A stretch of 64,000 nt of DNA from Catenibacterium sp. co_0103 (GCF_004168205.1 NZ_RCYB01000004.1:1-64000); one strand, 5' to 3'; numbered from the stretch's first letter, positions 17,886 through 28,712 are shown. Made by a program: numbers and translations. Notes: a model not told the origin generated them from the sequence alone.

Positions 17886-20456
17886 CTACACATCCAATCT
17901 GAATAAATCCAATAATTCTTTTGTATCCATTTCAGTAATCCATTTTTCCTGTCCGGTCGCAAGTATAGATTCAGCAAGTTCCTGTTTTGATTCAATGATC
18001 TGATTAATCTTTTCCTCAATTGTCCCATTTGAAACAAGCTTATGCACAAAGACTTCTTTTGTCTGTCCAATACGATATGCTCTATCACTTGCCTGATTTT
18101 CTACAGCTGGATTCCACCAGCGGTCAAAATGAATCACATGATTTGCGGCAGTAAGATTAAGTCCTGTACCAGCCGCTTTAAGTGATAACACAATATAAGG
18201 GACATACTCATCTTCATTATTGAATTTTTCTACAATCTCTGTACGTTTCTTGGCAGGAATACCACCATGAATAATATATCCCTTCTTATGGAATATAGAT
18301 TCTAGATAATCTGATAATGGTTCACACATTTCCTTATATTGCGTAAATACCAATACTCTTTCTCTCTTCTCATAGATTGTTTCACATAACTTCTTCAACA
18401 TCGCATACTTACCACTATCTTTTGGATTGAAGTTGGTATCATGAATAAATTGATCAGGATGATTACAAATCTGTTTAAGTCTTGTAAGTAAACCTAATAC
18501 AACACCTCTACGTTCCATTCCTTCTGATTCTAGTATTAAATCTTCTGCCTTTTCTACTTCCTTACGATATAAGACAATCTGTCTCTTAGAGAGATCTACA
18601 TGTTCAGTAATTTCCATCTTGTCAGGTAAATCAGAAATAATAGATTTATCTGTTTTTAAACGCCTCAAAATAAAAGGGGAAACCATCATCTTTAATTTAG
18701 TTATATATTCAGGATGGGCTTGTACTTTCTTTGTATAGTTCTTAAAATCTGTAGCACTTCCTAATAATCCTTTATTTAAGAAATCAAATAAAGACCATAA
18801 ATTAGATAAATCATTTTCAATTGGAGTCCCTGTCATCGCAATACGCATTTTGCTAGGAATCTTCTTAATAGCCTTTGTCTGTTTTGTAGCGGGATTCTTT
18901 ATAGCCTGTGCTTCATCTAAAATCAAACAATCCCATACACGTTCCTGTAGATATTCATTGCGAAGAGCCATTCCATATGTTGTAATAGTCGCAAAACAAT
19001 CTTCATCTAAAATATTCGTTTTACCATGAAGTATATGATATGTCATACGAGGCGCAAATTTATCTATTTCCTTTGACCAGTTACCAAGCAAGGATGCAGG
19101 CACAATCAATAACACATGGCTCTCTTTATTATTCTCATACATCTTCTCTAAGAAAGAAATAACCTGTATTGTCTTACCTAATCCCATATCATCTGCAAGA
19201 CAGGCACCAAAACCCAAATCATTCATTTGATTCAGCCAATTATAACCATTCTTCTGATAAGGACGAAGTGTGGCCTTTAAATACTTAGGCTTAGCCTTAT
19301 TTCTAATCTTTGATGGGTTCTTTAACTGTCCTAAAGTCTCTCTTAACCACTTACCATTAGATATCTGTACACCTAAATCCACATCTACATTATCTTCATC
19401 AGATATATATGTCTTTGTGAGAGCTTCTTTTAAAGTGATTGTACCATCATATTTTTCCATCTGTTCAAGAAGCTGTTGGAGTTTATTATGATTGATTTCT
19501 ACCCACTGACCCTTTAACCAGCCAAGACCTTCTTCCATCTTTAATAATTCGCTGATTTCTTTTTTAGACAATGCATGTCCATTTACTATGAGTGAAGGCT
19601 GTGCTGATAAAATAGATTCAAAACCTAATAGAGAAGGCTTCTTTTCCCCGATATTCACATTGATCTTAACTGAAGAATACTTCTTCTTCCACCAGTTTGG
19701 TACTCTACACTTAATACCAGATGCTTCAATATCCGGAACACTTTTAAGTAAAGTATAAGCTTCTTGACTTGTTAATCGGATAGGATGAAACAAATCACCT
19801 GTTTCCATGAATTTCGCAATTAAACCTATTTTCTGTGCAACATCATTGAGACATGATAATAGATCTAATAATTGTTTCTGATCATTCTTGTATTCAATAA
19901 GTGCATGTTTTAAAGGCATATGTACTATTCTATTTTCTACATCTTTTGTTGCATATGTGGCAAGAAATGCGAAAGGAAACTCAGTATCTTCCTCATTCTC
20001 TACTAAATGAAAATAAATTCTTTTTGCAGCCTTTAAATCCTGAGACTTTTCTTGAAGATACATTTGTGCTGTACCTTTATAGGATGTCATATCCTTTTTA
20101 AATTGTTCATTTAAATGTTTAATATTATTTTTTATCCATCTCTCATTGATATATTCTGTACCAATCGCAAATGGAATCATAGACATAAGATAATCTAAAT
20201 CATCATCAGATAATTCTATGATTGTCTCTTCTCTTGCAACTTCTAATTCAGGACTACGGCTTAATACTTCAATAAACTTCTGTGATAGTTGATATAAATA
20301 AAAAGCACTTGGAGTCAGTCCTTTCAAATTATTTTTGAAACCTAACTCATAAAGAGCTGCATACTTATTCTCTTTAAACAATTCAGCCCATGCTGAATCT
20401 TTCGCTTCATCAATATGAAAACTATTTTTAGTAAATATGAAATTGAGTTGATCCAT
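17886..20456 (-). CDS. SNF2-family DEAD/DEAH-box helicase (YwqA-like)
   Basis: This 856-aa Swi2/Snf2 ATPase has an N-terminal ~400-residue bacterial SNF2-associated region. The motor follows: Walker A DDMGLGKTIQ near 420-429, motif II LDEAQAIKN near 511-519, motif III MTGTPIEND near 535-543, and the helicase C domain ending in DRWWNPAVENQASDRAYRIGQ-type motif VI near 775-795. SNF2 motors translocate on duplex DNA without strand separation. It is the first gene of a two-gene unit with the SWIM protein, behind its own AGGAGG site. A DNA repair or transcription-recycling role (as RapA) is possible but not shown. Confidence 0.92.
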   Translation of the reverse strand: MDQLNFIFTKNSFHIDEAKDSAWAELFKENKYAALYELGFKNNLKGLTPSAFYLYQLSQKFIEVLSRSPELEVAREETIIELSDDDLDYLMSMIPFAIGTEYINERWIKNNIKHLNEQFKKDMTSYKGTAQMYLQEKSQDLKAAKRIYFHLVENEEDTEFPFAFLATYATKDVENRIVHMPLKHALIEYKNDQKQLLDLLSCLNDVAQKIGLIAKFMETGDLFHPIRLTSQEAYTLLKSVPDIEASGIKCRVPNWWKKKYSSVKINVNIGEKKPSLLGFESILSAQPSLIVNGHALSKKEISELLKMEEGLGWLKGQWVEINHNKLQQLLEQMEKYDGTITLKEALTKTYISDEDNVDVDLGVQISNGKWLRETLGQLKNPSKIRNKAKPKYLKATLRPYQKNGYNWLNQMNDLGFGACLADDMGLGKTIQVISFLEKMYENNKESHVLLIVPASLLGNWSKEIDKFAPRMTYHILHGKTNILDEDCFATITTYGMALRNEYLQERVWDCLILDEAQAIKNPATKQTKAIKKIPSKMRIAMTGTPIENDLSNLWSLFDFLNKGLLGSATDFKNYTKKVQAHPEYITKLKMMVSPFILRRLKTDKSIISDLPDKMEITEHVDLSKRQIVLYRKEVEKAEDLILESEGMERRGVVLGLLTRLKQICNHPDQFIHDTNFNPKDSGKYAMLKKLCETIYEKRERVLVFTQYKEMCEPLSDYLESIFHKKGYIIHGGIPAKKRTEIVEKFNNEDEYVPYIVLSLKAAGTGLNLTAANHVIHFDRWWNPAVENQASDRAYRIGQTKEVFVHKLVSNGTIEEKINQIIESKQELAESILATGQEKWITEMDTKELLDLFRLDV

Positions 20457-20493
20457 AAAATGTACCTCCTGTATTTATTCTAACATACAAAAA

Positions 20494-20522
20494 GAGGTTG
20501 CAACAATTACTGTTGCAACCTC
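20494..20522 (-). terminator. intrinsic terminator of gltBD
   Basis: GAGGTTGCAACA and TGTTGCAACCTC form a perfect 12-bp stem with a 5-base loop. On the minus strand it is followed by TTTTTG. It lies 7 bases past the gltD stop. Confidence 0.9.
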
Positions 20523-20528
20523 GATATT

Positions 20529-22007
20529 TTATAACCCTGTATATCCCATTAAATCAAAGTCTACCTGCTTAGCAACGTCACGGCCTTCTCTAATAGCCCA
20601 TACGACTAAAGACTGACCTCTACGGACATCACCTGCACTATATAACTTACTAATATTAGTATGATGATCATTTTCATCACATTTTACAGTATTTCTTGCA
20701 TCTAATTCTACACCAAATGCATTAATAACTGGTTTTTGTGCCCCGATAAATCCTGCTGCAATAAGCACTAGATCACAAGGTACTGTCTTTTCACTACCAG
20801 GTACCTGTTCAAATGAACGACAACCATCTTTCACTACAGTCTGTAACTTTACAATCACAGCCTGTTTTACATTACCCTTACTATCAAGAATAAATTCTTT
20901 TACTGTACTATTATAAACACGAGGATCTTCACCAAATACCGCAATGTTTTCTTCCTGTCCATAATCAGTCTTCTTGACTAAAGGCCATTCTGGCCATGGG
21001 TTAGAATCCGCTCTAACAAGTGGTGGTTCAGACATCATTTCTAGCTGTAATACAGACTTTGCACCATGTCTAATTGCTGTACCAACACAGTCGTTTCCTG
21101 TATCACCACCACCGATGACCAATACATTCTTACCTTTCGCATTAGGATACTGTCCATCCTTGAATTCACTATTTAATAATGACTTAGTCACCTGAGTTAA
21201 ATAGTCTACAGCGAATAGAATATTATTACCTTCTCTACCAGGTACATTAATATCTCTAGGTTCCTTAGCACCTACTGCAAGAATAACTGCATCGTATTTA
21301 TTTAATAATTCTTTTGCCTGTTTCTTAGTTGTAATGTCTTTATTCGTAAAGAACTTTACACCTTCCGCAGTCATCTTATAAATACGACGATCAATGATAT
21401 TCTTCTCAATCTTCATATTAGGAATACCATACATTAATAGTCCACCTAGACGATCTTCTCTTTCATATACATCACAATTATAACCACGTTGATTAAGTGT
21501 ATCTGCAGCAGCTAAACCAGCAGGACCTGAACCAATAACCGCAATCTTTTTACCTACACGCTTTATTGGTGGTTTTGGTTCTTCTAATAGATGTTCATAA
21601 GCATATTCAATAATCGCATGTTCATTCTCTTTTACTGATACAGCTTCACCATCTAAAGAACATGTACAAGCTTTTTCACATAATGCAGGACATACTCTAG
21701 AAGTGAATTCTGGGAAGTTATTAGTCTTCTTTAAACGTTTATGAGCCTGTTCATACTTACCTTTAAATACTAAATCATTCCATTCAGGAATTAAATTATT
21801 TAAAGGACAGCCAGAAAACATACCTTTAATCTTCTGGCCGTACTGACAAAACGGAATACCACAGTCCATACATCTTGCACCCTGTTTCTGCTGTTCTTTA
21901 GTAGATAAAGGGATATGGAATTCATCGAAGTTCTTAATACGTTCGGTAGGAGGAACCTCATAAGATGTCTCACGTGCATAATCTAAAAATCCAGTTTTCT
22001 TACCCAT
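20529..22007 (-). CDS. gltD: glutamate synthase small subunit
   Basis: This 492-aa FAD iron-sulfur subunit passes electrons from NAD(P)H to GltB. N-terminal cysteine clusters are MDCGIPFCQYG and SGCPLNN near 42-75, and CPALCEKACTC near 106-116, for two 4Fe-4S centres. Two dinucleotide-binding Rossmann motifs follow: VIGSGPAGLAAA near 156-167 (FAD) and VIGGGDTGNDC near 296-306 (NADPH). Length fits the family. It starts two bases after the gltB stop, behind AAGGAGG, so the two are one operon that makes glutamate from glutamine and 2-oxoglutarate. Confidence 0.96.
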   Translation of the reverse strand: MGKKTGFLDYARETSYEVPPTERIKNFDEFHIPLSTKEQQKQGARCMDCGIPFCQYGQKIKGMFSGCPLNNLIPEWNDLVFKGKYEQAHKRLKKTNNFPEFTSRVCPALCEKACTCSLDGEAVSVKENEHAIIEYAYEHLLEEPKPPIKRVGKKIAVIGSGPAGLAAADTLNQRGYNCDVYEREDRLGGLLMYGIPNMKIEKNIIDRRIYKMTAEGVKFFTNKDITTKKQAKELLNKYDAVILAVGAKEPRDINVPGREGNNILFAVDYLTQVTKSLLNSEFKDGQYPNAKGKNVLVIGGGDTGNDCVGTAIRHGAKSVLQLEMMSEPPLVRADSNPWPEWPLVKKTDYGQEENIAVFGEDPRVYNSTVKEFILDSKGNVKQAVIVKLQTVVKDGCRSFEQVPGSEKTVPCDLVLIAAGFIGAQKPVINAFGVELDARNTVKCDENDHHTNISKLYSAGDVRRGQSLVVWAIREGRDVAKQVDFDLMGYTGL

Positions 22008-22009
22008 GA

Positions 22010-25000
22010 CTATTTTCCTCCTTTCATAGCTGCATTAAATGCTTCTACCTTAGCCTGATCTTCATCTAGACCCTGTGACTGATAATAAGCAATCAGATCC
22101 ATCATCTTCTTATAATCATGTGGAATGATCTTCTTAAACTTACCAATATATGTCTTGAAATCATCTAAGAACATCTTGGCTTTCTCTGAACCAGTACACT
22201 TATAATGATTTTCAATTAATTCTCTTACTGTCTTAATATCATATGGCTTGTTGACTTCAGAATATTCTACAAGTGCACCATTTAGTTTTTCATATAAATC
22301 ATTATTTGGATCATAGATATACGCAATACCACCACTCATACCAGCAGCAACATTTCTACCTGTTTCACCTAAAATAACAACTAAACCACCTGTCATATAT
22401 TCTAATGCATGGTCACCGACACCTTCTACAACAGCCTTAGCACCGGAGTTTCTTACACAGAAACGTTCACCAGCAACACCATTGATATAAGCTTCACCAC
22501 TTGTTGCACCATATAAAGCAACGTTACCAATAATAATATTGTCTTCAGCTTTGAATGTAGCTTCATGAGGTGTCTTCACAATAATCTTACCACCAGATAA
22601 ACCTTTACCTAAGTAGTCATTAGAATCACCTGTTAACTCAAGAGTTAATCCCTTAGGAATAAAGGCACCAAAGCTCTGACCACCTGCACCAAATGCATGT
22701 ACTGTAATAAAGTCATCTTCTACAAAATTACCTAAAGCCTTAGTGATATGAGAACCAAGAATAGTACCAAATGAACGGTCTGTATTAGACACTTCTACAG
22801 AAACTTCTGTCTTCTTATGAGACTGAGATGCCTGTTCTAATGCCTTTAATAATACCTTTGTATCAAGTACTTCATTTAATTTGAAGTCATATACATGAGC
22901 TGGATTAAAGCAGTTATGTGCATCGTTTGCATATGTGCTATCTAAGATCTTAGATAAGTCTATATGATACTGATCTGCAATATCCTTCTTCTTTAATAAG
23001 TCAGTATGACCAACCATTTCATCGATTGTTTTAAATCCTAGCTGAGCCATGTATTCACGCATTTCTTCAGCAACAAACTTCATGAAGTTTACTACATATT
23101 CAGGTTTACCTGTAAATCTCTTACGTAAGATAGGGTTCTGAGTTGCAACACCTACAGGACATGTATCTAAGTTACATACACGCATCATAACGCATCCCAT
23201 AGTAATAAGTGGTGCTGTCGCAAAACCATATTCTTCTGCACCAAGTAAACATGCAATCGCAAGATCTCTACCAGTTAATAATTTACCATCTGTTTCGATT
23301 ACGACACGATCTCTTAAATCATTCATGATTAATGTCTGATGTGCTTCCGCAAGACCTAATTCCCAAGGAAGACCTGCACTATAAACTGAGTTTCTAGGTG
23401 CTGCACCAGTACCACCATCATAACCAGAAATAAGAATAACCTGAGCACCCGCTTTCGCAACACCTGAGGCAATAGTACCAACACCTGCTTCAGATACTAA
23501 CTTAACACTAATACGTGCTTCTTCATTCGCATTCTTTAAGTCATAGATTAACTGAGCTAAGTCTTCAATTGAATAAATATCATGATGAGGTGGTGGTGAA
23601 ATAAGTGATACACCTGGAGTACTATGACGAGTCTTCGCAATCCAAGGATAAACCTTACCTGCTGGTAAGTGTCCACCTTCACCAGGTTTTGCACCCTGAG
23701 CCATCTTGATCTGAATTTCACTAGCAGAACATAAGTATTCACTTGTGACACCAAAACGACCACTTGCTACCTGTTTAATAGCTGAACATGTTGAATCACC
23801 ATTAGGGCGAGTGACAAAACGTTCTGCATCTTCTCCACCTTCACCTGAGTTACTCTTACCATGTAATCTATTCATTGCGATAGCCATTGTTTCATGCGCT
23901 TCTTTTGAAATAGAACCATAACTCATAGCACCTGTCTTAAAACGTTTCACAATGTTTTCTACAGGTTCCACCTCTTCTAGAGGAATAGGTTTTCTCTTAC
24001 TGAAGTCGAAGTCTAATAAACCACGTAAGTTAATACCTTCTTCTTCCTGACCAATAGTTTCAGAGAATTCCTTAAATAACTTATAATCACCTAAACGTGT
24101 GGCCTGCTGTAATAAGTGAATTGTCTTAGGGTTATAAAGATGGTTTTCTTTATGACTTCTTTCTTTATGGAATCCTCCAGAATCAAGTGTAGGATTTACA
24201 TCATATCCAAGAGGATCAAAAGCCTGATTATGTAATGCATTTATATCAGCTTCAATATCCTTTAAAGTAATACCTTCAACTCTACTTACTGTATGAGGGA
24301 AGTATGTATCAATAACTTCTTTAGAAATACCAATGGCTTCAAAGTTCTGAGAACCACGATAAGACTGTAAAGTAGAAATACCCATCTTAGAAGCAATCTT
24401 AACAATACCAGAAAGTACAGCATGATTATAATCTTCTACTGCAGCATAGTAATCCTTTTCTAATAAACCATCTTCTACAGCCTGATGAATTGTATCCTGA
24501 ACAAGATAGGCATTAATAGCACTTGCACCATAACCAAGTAATGTCGCAAAATGATGTACTTCTCTTGTTTCACCAGATTCAATAATTAAAGCCATCTTCA
24601 TTCTCTTCTTAGTACATACTAAATAAGAGTTAACACTTGCGACTGCAAGTAATGCTGGAATAGCACAATGGTTATCATCTACACCACGGTCTGAAAGAAT
24701 AATAATGTTTGCACCACGATGATATGCTTTATCTACTTCAATAAAGAGATGATCTAAAGCTTTCTTAAGAGATGTATTCTTATAATAAAGTGTAGAAATA
24801 GTTTCACTTTCAAAATCATCTGTATGAAGATGTTTTAACTTAAGAATATCTGTGTTTGTAAGAATAGGATTATGAATATGTAATAAACGACAGTTATCAG
24901 GTGAATCATTTAAGATATTTCCTTCAGTACCAATATCTAATGAAGTAGATGTGACAATCTCTTCACGAATAGAATCGATAGGAGGGTTAGTGACCTGGGC

Positions 25001-26521
25001 AAATAACTGTTTAAAGTAATTAAAGAGTGGCTGATGCATAGTGCTCATTGCCGCAAGAGGGGCATCATTACCCATAGCGATAATAGGTTCATTACCATTA
25101 GTAGCCATTGGAATAATATAGTCTTTAATATCTTCATACTTATAACCAAAAGCAGTCTGTAATGTTTCTAGCTTTTCATCACTAATGACTTCTACTCTTT
25201 CATTAGGAATCTTTAAATCCTTTAAGTATGTGAGATGTGAATCAAGCCATTCACCATAAGGTTCCTTTTGTGCATAATAGTCCTTTAATTCGTCATCATT
25301 AATAAGAACGCCCTTCTTAGTATCTACAAGAAGCATCTTACCAGGACGTAAACGATCCTTAACCACAATATCTTCTGTAGGAACATCTAAAGAACCTACT
25401 TCAGAAGACAAGATTAAATAAGAGTCTTTAGTAATATAGTAGCGAGAAGGTCTTAAACCATTTCTATCAAGTACAGCACCCATTAATTCACCATCAGAGA
25501 ATAAAATAGAAGCTGGACCATCCCAAGGTTCCATGACTGTAGCGTTATAAGCATAGAAATCTTTCTTCTTTTTAGACATAGAAGGATTGTTTTCCCATGG
25601 TTCTGGAATACACATCATAACAGCACGAGGAAGTTCCATACCACTCATAACTAAGAATTCTAATGTGTTATCTAACATTGCAGAATCTGAACCATTTACA
25701 TCTACAACAGGGAATACCTTTTCTGTATCTAATACATCACATTTCATGTTTTCTTCACGAGAAAGCATGTTGTTCGCATTACCTCTAATTGTATTAATTT
25801 CACCATTGTGGACAATAAAGCGGTTTGGATGTGCTCTTTGCCATGATGGATTTGTATTAGTAGAGAAACGAGAATGTACTAATGCAATCGCACTCTTATA
25901 ATCTTCATCCTGTAAATCACTAAAGAAACTTCTTAACTGTCCTACAAGGAACATACCTTTATATACAATAGTACGGCTAGATAATGAACATACATAAGTA
26001 TTTTCATTACTCTGTTCAAAAATTCTTCTTGCTTGATAAAGAAGACGATCAAAAGGAAGACCTGCTTCACAATCATCAGGTTTCTTTACAAAGCCCTGCA
26101 TAATATAAGGCATTGCATCAATCGCTTTAGTACCTAATACCTCTTTATGTGTTTCTACCTTTCTCCATCCAAGGAAAGTCATACCTTCCTTAGTAATAAT
26201 CTTTTCAAACATAGTCATTGCTTGATGTCTTTCTAGTTCATTCATAGGGAAGAAGAACTGACCTACACCATAATGACCTTCCTTAGGTAACTGGAAATCC
26301 TTTACACTCTTCTTAAAGAATGTATAAGGAATCTGTGTGAGGATACCAACACCATCACCTGTTTCTCCCTTTGCATCCTTACCTGCTCTATGCTCTAACT
26401 GTTCTACAATCTTTAACGCATTTGATACTGTCATATGCGTTTTTACACCTTTGATATTAACAACTGCACCAATACCACAGTTATCATGTTCAAAAGATGA
26501 ATCATATAAACCTTTGTTCAT
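22010..26521 (-). CDS. gltB: glutamate synthase large subunit
   Basis: This 1503-aa protein has four parts. The N-terminal class-II glutaminase begins at Cys15 (EHDNCGIGAV), which is exposed by removal of a 14-residue propeptide. A central domain follows, then the FMN synthase domain at about 830-1190 with the 3Fe-4S cysteines CVMMRVCNLDTCPVG near 1105-1120, and a C-terminal GXGXG beta-helix at about 1250-1450. ATG at 26521 is chosen since AGGAGGT lies 6 bases before it; a GTG two codons earlier abuts that site. The ammonia made by the glutaminase tunnels to the FMN site. Confidence 0.96.
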   Translation of the reverse strand: MNKGLYDSSFEHDNCGIGAVVNIKGVKTHMTVSNALKIVEQLEHRAGKDAKGETGDGVGILTQIPYTFFKKSVKDFQLPKEGHYGVGQFFFPMNELERHQAMTMFEKIITKEGMTFLGWRKVETHKEVLGTKAIDAMPYIMQGFVKKPDDCEAGLPFDRLLYQARRIFEQSNENTYVCSLSSRTIVYKGMFLVGQLRSFFSDLQDEDYKSAIALVHSRFSTNTNPSWQRAHPNRFIVHNGEINTIRGNANNMLSREENMKCDVLDTEKVFPVVDVNGSDSAMLDNTLEFLVMSGMELPRAVMMCIPEPWENNPSMSKKKKDFYAYNATVMEPWDGPASILFSDGELMGAVLDRNGLRPSRYYITKDSYLILSSEVGSLDVPTEDIVVKDRLRPGKMLLVDTKKGVLINDDELKDYYAQKEPYGEWLDSHLTYLKDLKIPNERVEVISDEKLETLQTAFGYKYEDIKDYIIPMATNGNEPIIAMGNDAPLAAMSTMHQPLFNYFKQLFAQVTNPPIDSIREEIVTSTSLDIGTEGNILNDSPDNCRLLHIHNPILTNTDILKLKHLHTDDFESETISTLYYKNTSLKKALDHLFIEVDKAYHRGANIIILSDRGVDDNHCAIPALLAVASVNSYLVCTKKRMKMALIIESGETREVHHFATLLGYGASAINAYLVQDTIHQAVEDGLLEKDYYAAVEDYNHAVLSGIVKIASKMGISTLQSYRGSQNFEAIGISKEVIDTYFPHTVSRVEGITLKDIEADINALHNQAFDPLGYDVNPTLDSGGFHKERSHKENHLYNPKTIHLLQQATRLGDYKLFKEFSETIGQEEEGINLRGLLDFDFSKRKPIPLEEVEPVENIVKRFKTGAMSYGSISKEAHETMAIAMNRLHGKSNSGEGGEDAERFVTRPNGDSTCSAIKQVASGRFGVTSEYLCSASEIQIKMAQGAKPGEGGHLPAGKVYPWIAKTRHSTPGVSLISPPPHHDIYSIEDLAQLIYDLKNANEEARISVKLVSEAGVGTIASGVAKAGAQVILISGYDGGTGAAPRNSVYSAGLPWELGLAEAHQTLIMNDLRDRVVIETDGKLLTGRDLAIACLLGAEEYGFATAPLITMGCVMMRVCNLDTCPVGVATQNPILRKRFTGKPEYVVNFMKFVAEEMREYMAQLGFKTIDEMVGHTDLLKKKDIADQYHIDLSKILDSTYANDAHNCFNPAHVYDFKLNEVLDTKVLLKALEQASQSHKKTEVSVEVSNTDRSFGTILGSHITKALGNFVEDDFITVHAFGAGGQSFGAFIPKGLTLELTGDSNDYLGKGLSGGKIIVKTPHEATFKAEDNIIIGNVALYGATSGEAYINGVAGERFCVRNSGAKAVVEGVGDHALEYMTGGLVVILGETGRNVAAGMSGGIAYIYDPNNDLYEKLNGALVEYSEVNKPYDIKTVRELIENHYKCTGSEKAKMFLDDFKTYIGKFKKIIPHDYKKMMDLIAYYQSQGLDEDQAKVEAFNAAMKGGK

Positions 26522-26541
26522 GCACACACCTCCTATATAAG

Positions 26542-27080
26542 TGAAACTATATTACAAAATATTTTTATCATTGTAAAGAAAAATTGTTAATAAAGTTGTA
26601 AAATATTTTTAAATTTATGAATATACGAAAAATAACATAATATACCTTCATTAAAGCGAAATAGCATAATAAAAAGAAAGCCTTTACGGCTTTCTTTTGA
26701 TAATTTCTTCTTGGATATGCTTAATACGATGATACATACCTGGATGATCATAAGAGGTATATTCAATGAAGTCTGCAGGATACAAATCTATATCATGATA
26801 ATGATAAAAATCAATCATTTCATATTAAAAACTTTCTTTATTCATTGCTGAAATTAAAAAATATATAAAAATCATTGGTATTAATATTGAAATGCAAGCG
26901 CATACGTACTATAATACCCATAGAATCTAGAACGCAAATAAATGACTGCTTAAAATTGCAGAAGGACAAATATTATAAAACCATTTCTCAATTAATGCCT
27001 ATCAACTTATTGTCATTCCTAAATACTGCGAATATATAATCCGGATTGTTCCTCACTGCATGTTGCCTCTAGATAAGAAA
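26542..27080. other. decayed intergenic region with coding remnants
   Basis: About 540 bp lack an intact gene. The right end of the gltB promoter region is AT-rich. From about 26680 to 27060 the minus strand holds disconnected coding-like pieces, such as RNNPDYIFAVFRNDN near 27000-27050 and RFYGYYSTYALAFQY near 26890-26940, broken by stops. This looks like one or two genes lost by decay. Confidence 0.5.
26684..26818 (-). pseudogene. C-terminal remnant, possibly of an M48-type membrane metallopeptidase
   Basis: A 44-codon minus-strand reading frame ends in TAA within a GCC/GGC hairpin that looks like the old terminator. Its sequence contains DFIEYTSYDHPGMYHRIKHI. The DHPxxxxRI element resembles the end of M48 (Ste24-like) peptidases, where a histidine-proline pair precedes an arginine-rich helix. 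No catalytic HExxH remains. The family call is tentative. Confidence 0.35.
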
Positions 27081-27081
27081 A

Positions 27082-27115
27082 AAAAGAACCCTGCGAGGTT
27101 TTTTTTTTTCTTAGT
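27082..27115 (-). terminator. intrinsic terminator of the GntR-UTRA gene
   Basis: On the minus strand, AACC, a short loop and GGTT precede a long T-run (TTTTTTTTCTT). It follows the gntR stop directly. Confidence 0.7.
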
Positions 27116-27806
27116 CTACATTAGATGCATAGAAATTAGTTGTCTTATAGTTATACACAATACGTGATACATTAAATAACTGTCCATTAGAAAGATGTAC
27201 ATAATCTTCTACTTCTAATGCTGGACTACCTTCTTCTAATCCTAGAATAGAAGCTTCCTGTGCACTTAACTGTTTAACATGGAAATACTTATCTGCAAAA
27301 CCAATACTTAACTTTAAATCATTCTTAATATAACTATAGATTGACTGACTTGCAATACGACGATCAAGTGAAGGAACAAGATCCTTATTATAGTAAGTAT
27401 ATTCAATAGCCATTGGAACACCATCCATCTTTCTTACTCTTTCAATATAATAGATAGGTGTAGTGAGTTCACATTGCATACGTTTTGATAGTTCTTCTCC
27501 AGCCATCATAATATGGAATCCCTTGACATCAGTAGTAATCTTATGACGTGGGGCATTCTCAGTAATACCACAAGAACCATTCATCCATAAAGAATCATCA
27601 TCTCTTGTATGACGTACAAATACACCACTTCCCTGAATAGAGAATAGAGTACCTTGTTTCTTTAAAGTACGGATCGCATTTCTAATTGTATTTCTGCTTA
27701 CTTGATACTGTTCAATTAACTGATCTTCTGTTGGTAGCTTATCAGTATATTCATTTTTTTCAATTTTGTGGATAATATCTTCCACTACTTCTTGATATTT
27801 AGACAT
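27111..27806 (-). CDS. GntR-family regulator, HutC/UTRA type
   Basis: This 231-aa regulator has a GntR winged helix-turn-helix at about 1-68 (LPTEDQLIEQYQVSRNTIRNAIRTLKKQGTL) and a C-terminal UTRA ligand domain at about 85-225 (YYIERVRKMDGVPMAIEYTYYN). UTRA regulators usually sense phosphosugars. ATG at 27806 is chosen because GGTGATG lies just upstream; a GTG six codons earlier lies over that site. It is divergent from a broken HAD phosphatase gene and the following dehydrogenase, which may be its targets. Confidence 0.88.
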   Translation of the reverse strand: MSKYQEVVEDIIHKIEKNEYTDKLPTEDQLIEQYQVSRNTIRNAIRTLKKQGTLFSIQGSGVFVRHTRDDDSLWMNGSCGITENAPRHKITTDVKGFHIMMAGEELSKRMQCELTTPIYYIERVRKMDGVPMAIEYTYYNKDLVPSLDRRIASQSIYSYIKNDLKLSIGFADKYFHVKQLSAQEASILGLEEGSPALEVEDYVHLSNGQLFNVSRIVYNYKTTNFYASNVD

Positions 27807-27893
27807 TTTTTCATCACCGCCCACATATTAACATAACCTAACTTTTTGGTCTAGTGCGAAAATAGTGATATAATGCATTTTGAGGTGAAAAGT

Positions 27894-28712
27894 ATGAATT
27901 TTACACAAATTAAGATGATTATTTGTGATATGGACGGTACTTTGTTGGATAATCAGAAGAATTTACCTCCATATTTTAATCAAATATATAAGGAATTGTA
28001 TGATAGAAATATCATTTTTGCGATTTCATCCGGAAGACAGATGGGAGAAGTGAGAAAGTATTTTAAAGGAAATAAAACTATCTACCTTATGGCTGAAAAT
28101 GGTGGCTATATATAACATGACGGAGATACGTTATTTGCAGACTATATGAACCAGGAAGATGTATGTAAGCTTACAAACTATGTGAATAAGCTTAAAGGCA
28201 CGGCTCCTATGTTAAGTGGTAAGAAGGCTATGTATGCATTCAATAAAGATAAGGAACTTATAAGTAAGCATACAAGTCACTTTAATATTACTTATGTAGA
28301 TACAATAGAAGATATTGATGATGATATATTTAAAATTACAGTCTGTGACCCTATGGATCCAGTGAAGAATTGTTTGGAAGGTCCTTTGTCTCGTATTAAA
28401 GGTTTTGAAGTGAAGCCATCAGGAGACTGTTGGATTGATATTAATAAGAAGGGACAATCTAAAGCAGATAGTGTTGTCTTCTTACAAAAGACATTAAGTA
28501 TATCAGAAGAAGAAACAATGGTATTTGGGGATGCTGATAATGATCTATCGATGTTCACACATGCTTATTATAGTTTTGCGATGAAGAATGCAGATCACTT
28601 TATACAAAGTAAAGCACGTTTTGTGACTCAAGAAGATAATGATCATGATGGGGTCATGAAGACAATACAGAAGATGATTGAAAATGAAGATGGATTATTG
28701 ATTAATATATAG
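27894..28712 (+). pseudogene. Cof-type HAD phosphatase interrupted by an in-frame TAA
   Basis: The frame encodes a typical 272-aa Cof-like HAD hydrolase (motif I CDMDGTLLD, motif II SSGRQM, motif IV FGDADNDLSMF) but has TAA at 28113-28115, between residues GGYI and HDGDTLF. The frame is otherwise open to 28712, so one base change (for instance TAT to TAA, giving IYHDG) explains it. The N-terminal piece would be 73 residues. The downstream part has its first ATG at 28146 but lacks motif I. It may be inactive, or the stop could be a strain variant or sequencing error. It sits two genes upstream of a beta-hydroxyacid dehydrogenase operon partner. Confidence 0.8.

Noticed and set aside
25587..25901. 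104-codon plus-strand ORF opposite gltB
   Set aside because: Mirror frame of a highly conserved gene; no promoter or ribosome site.
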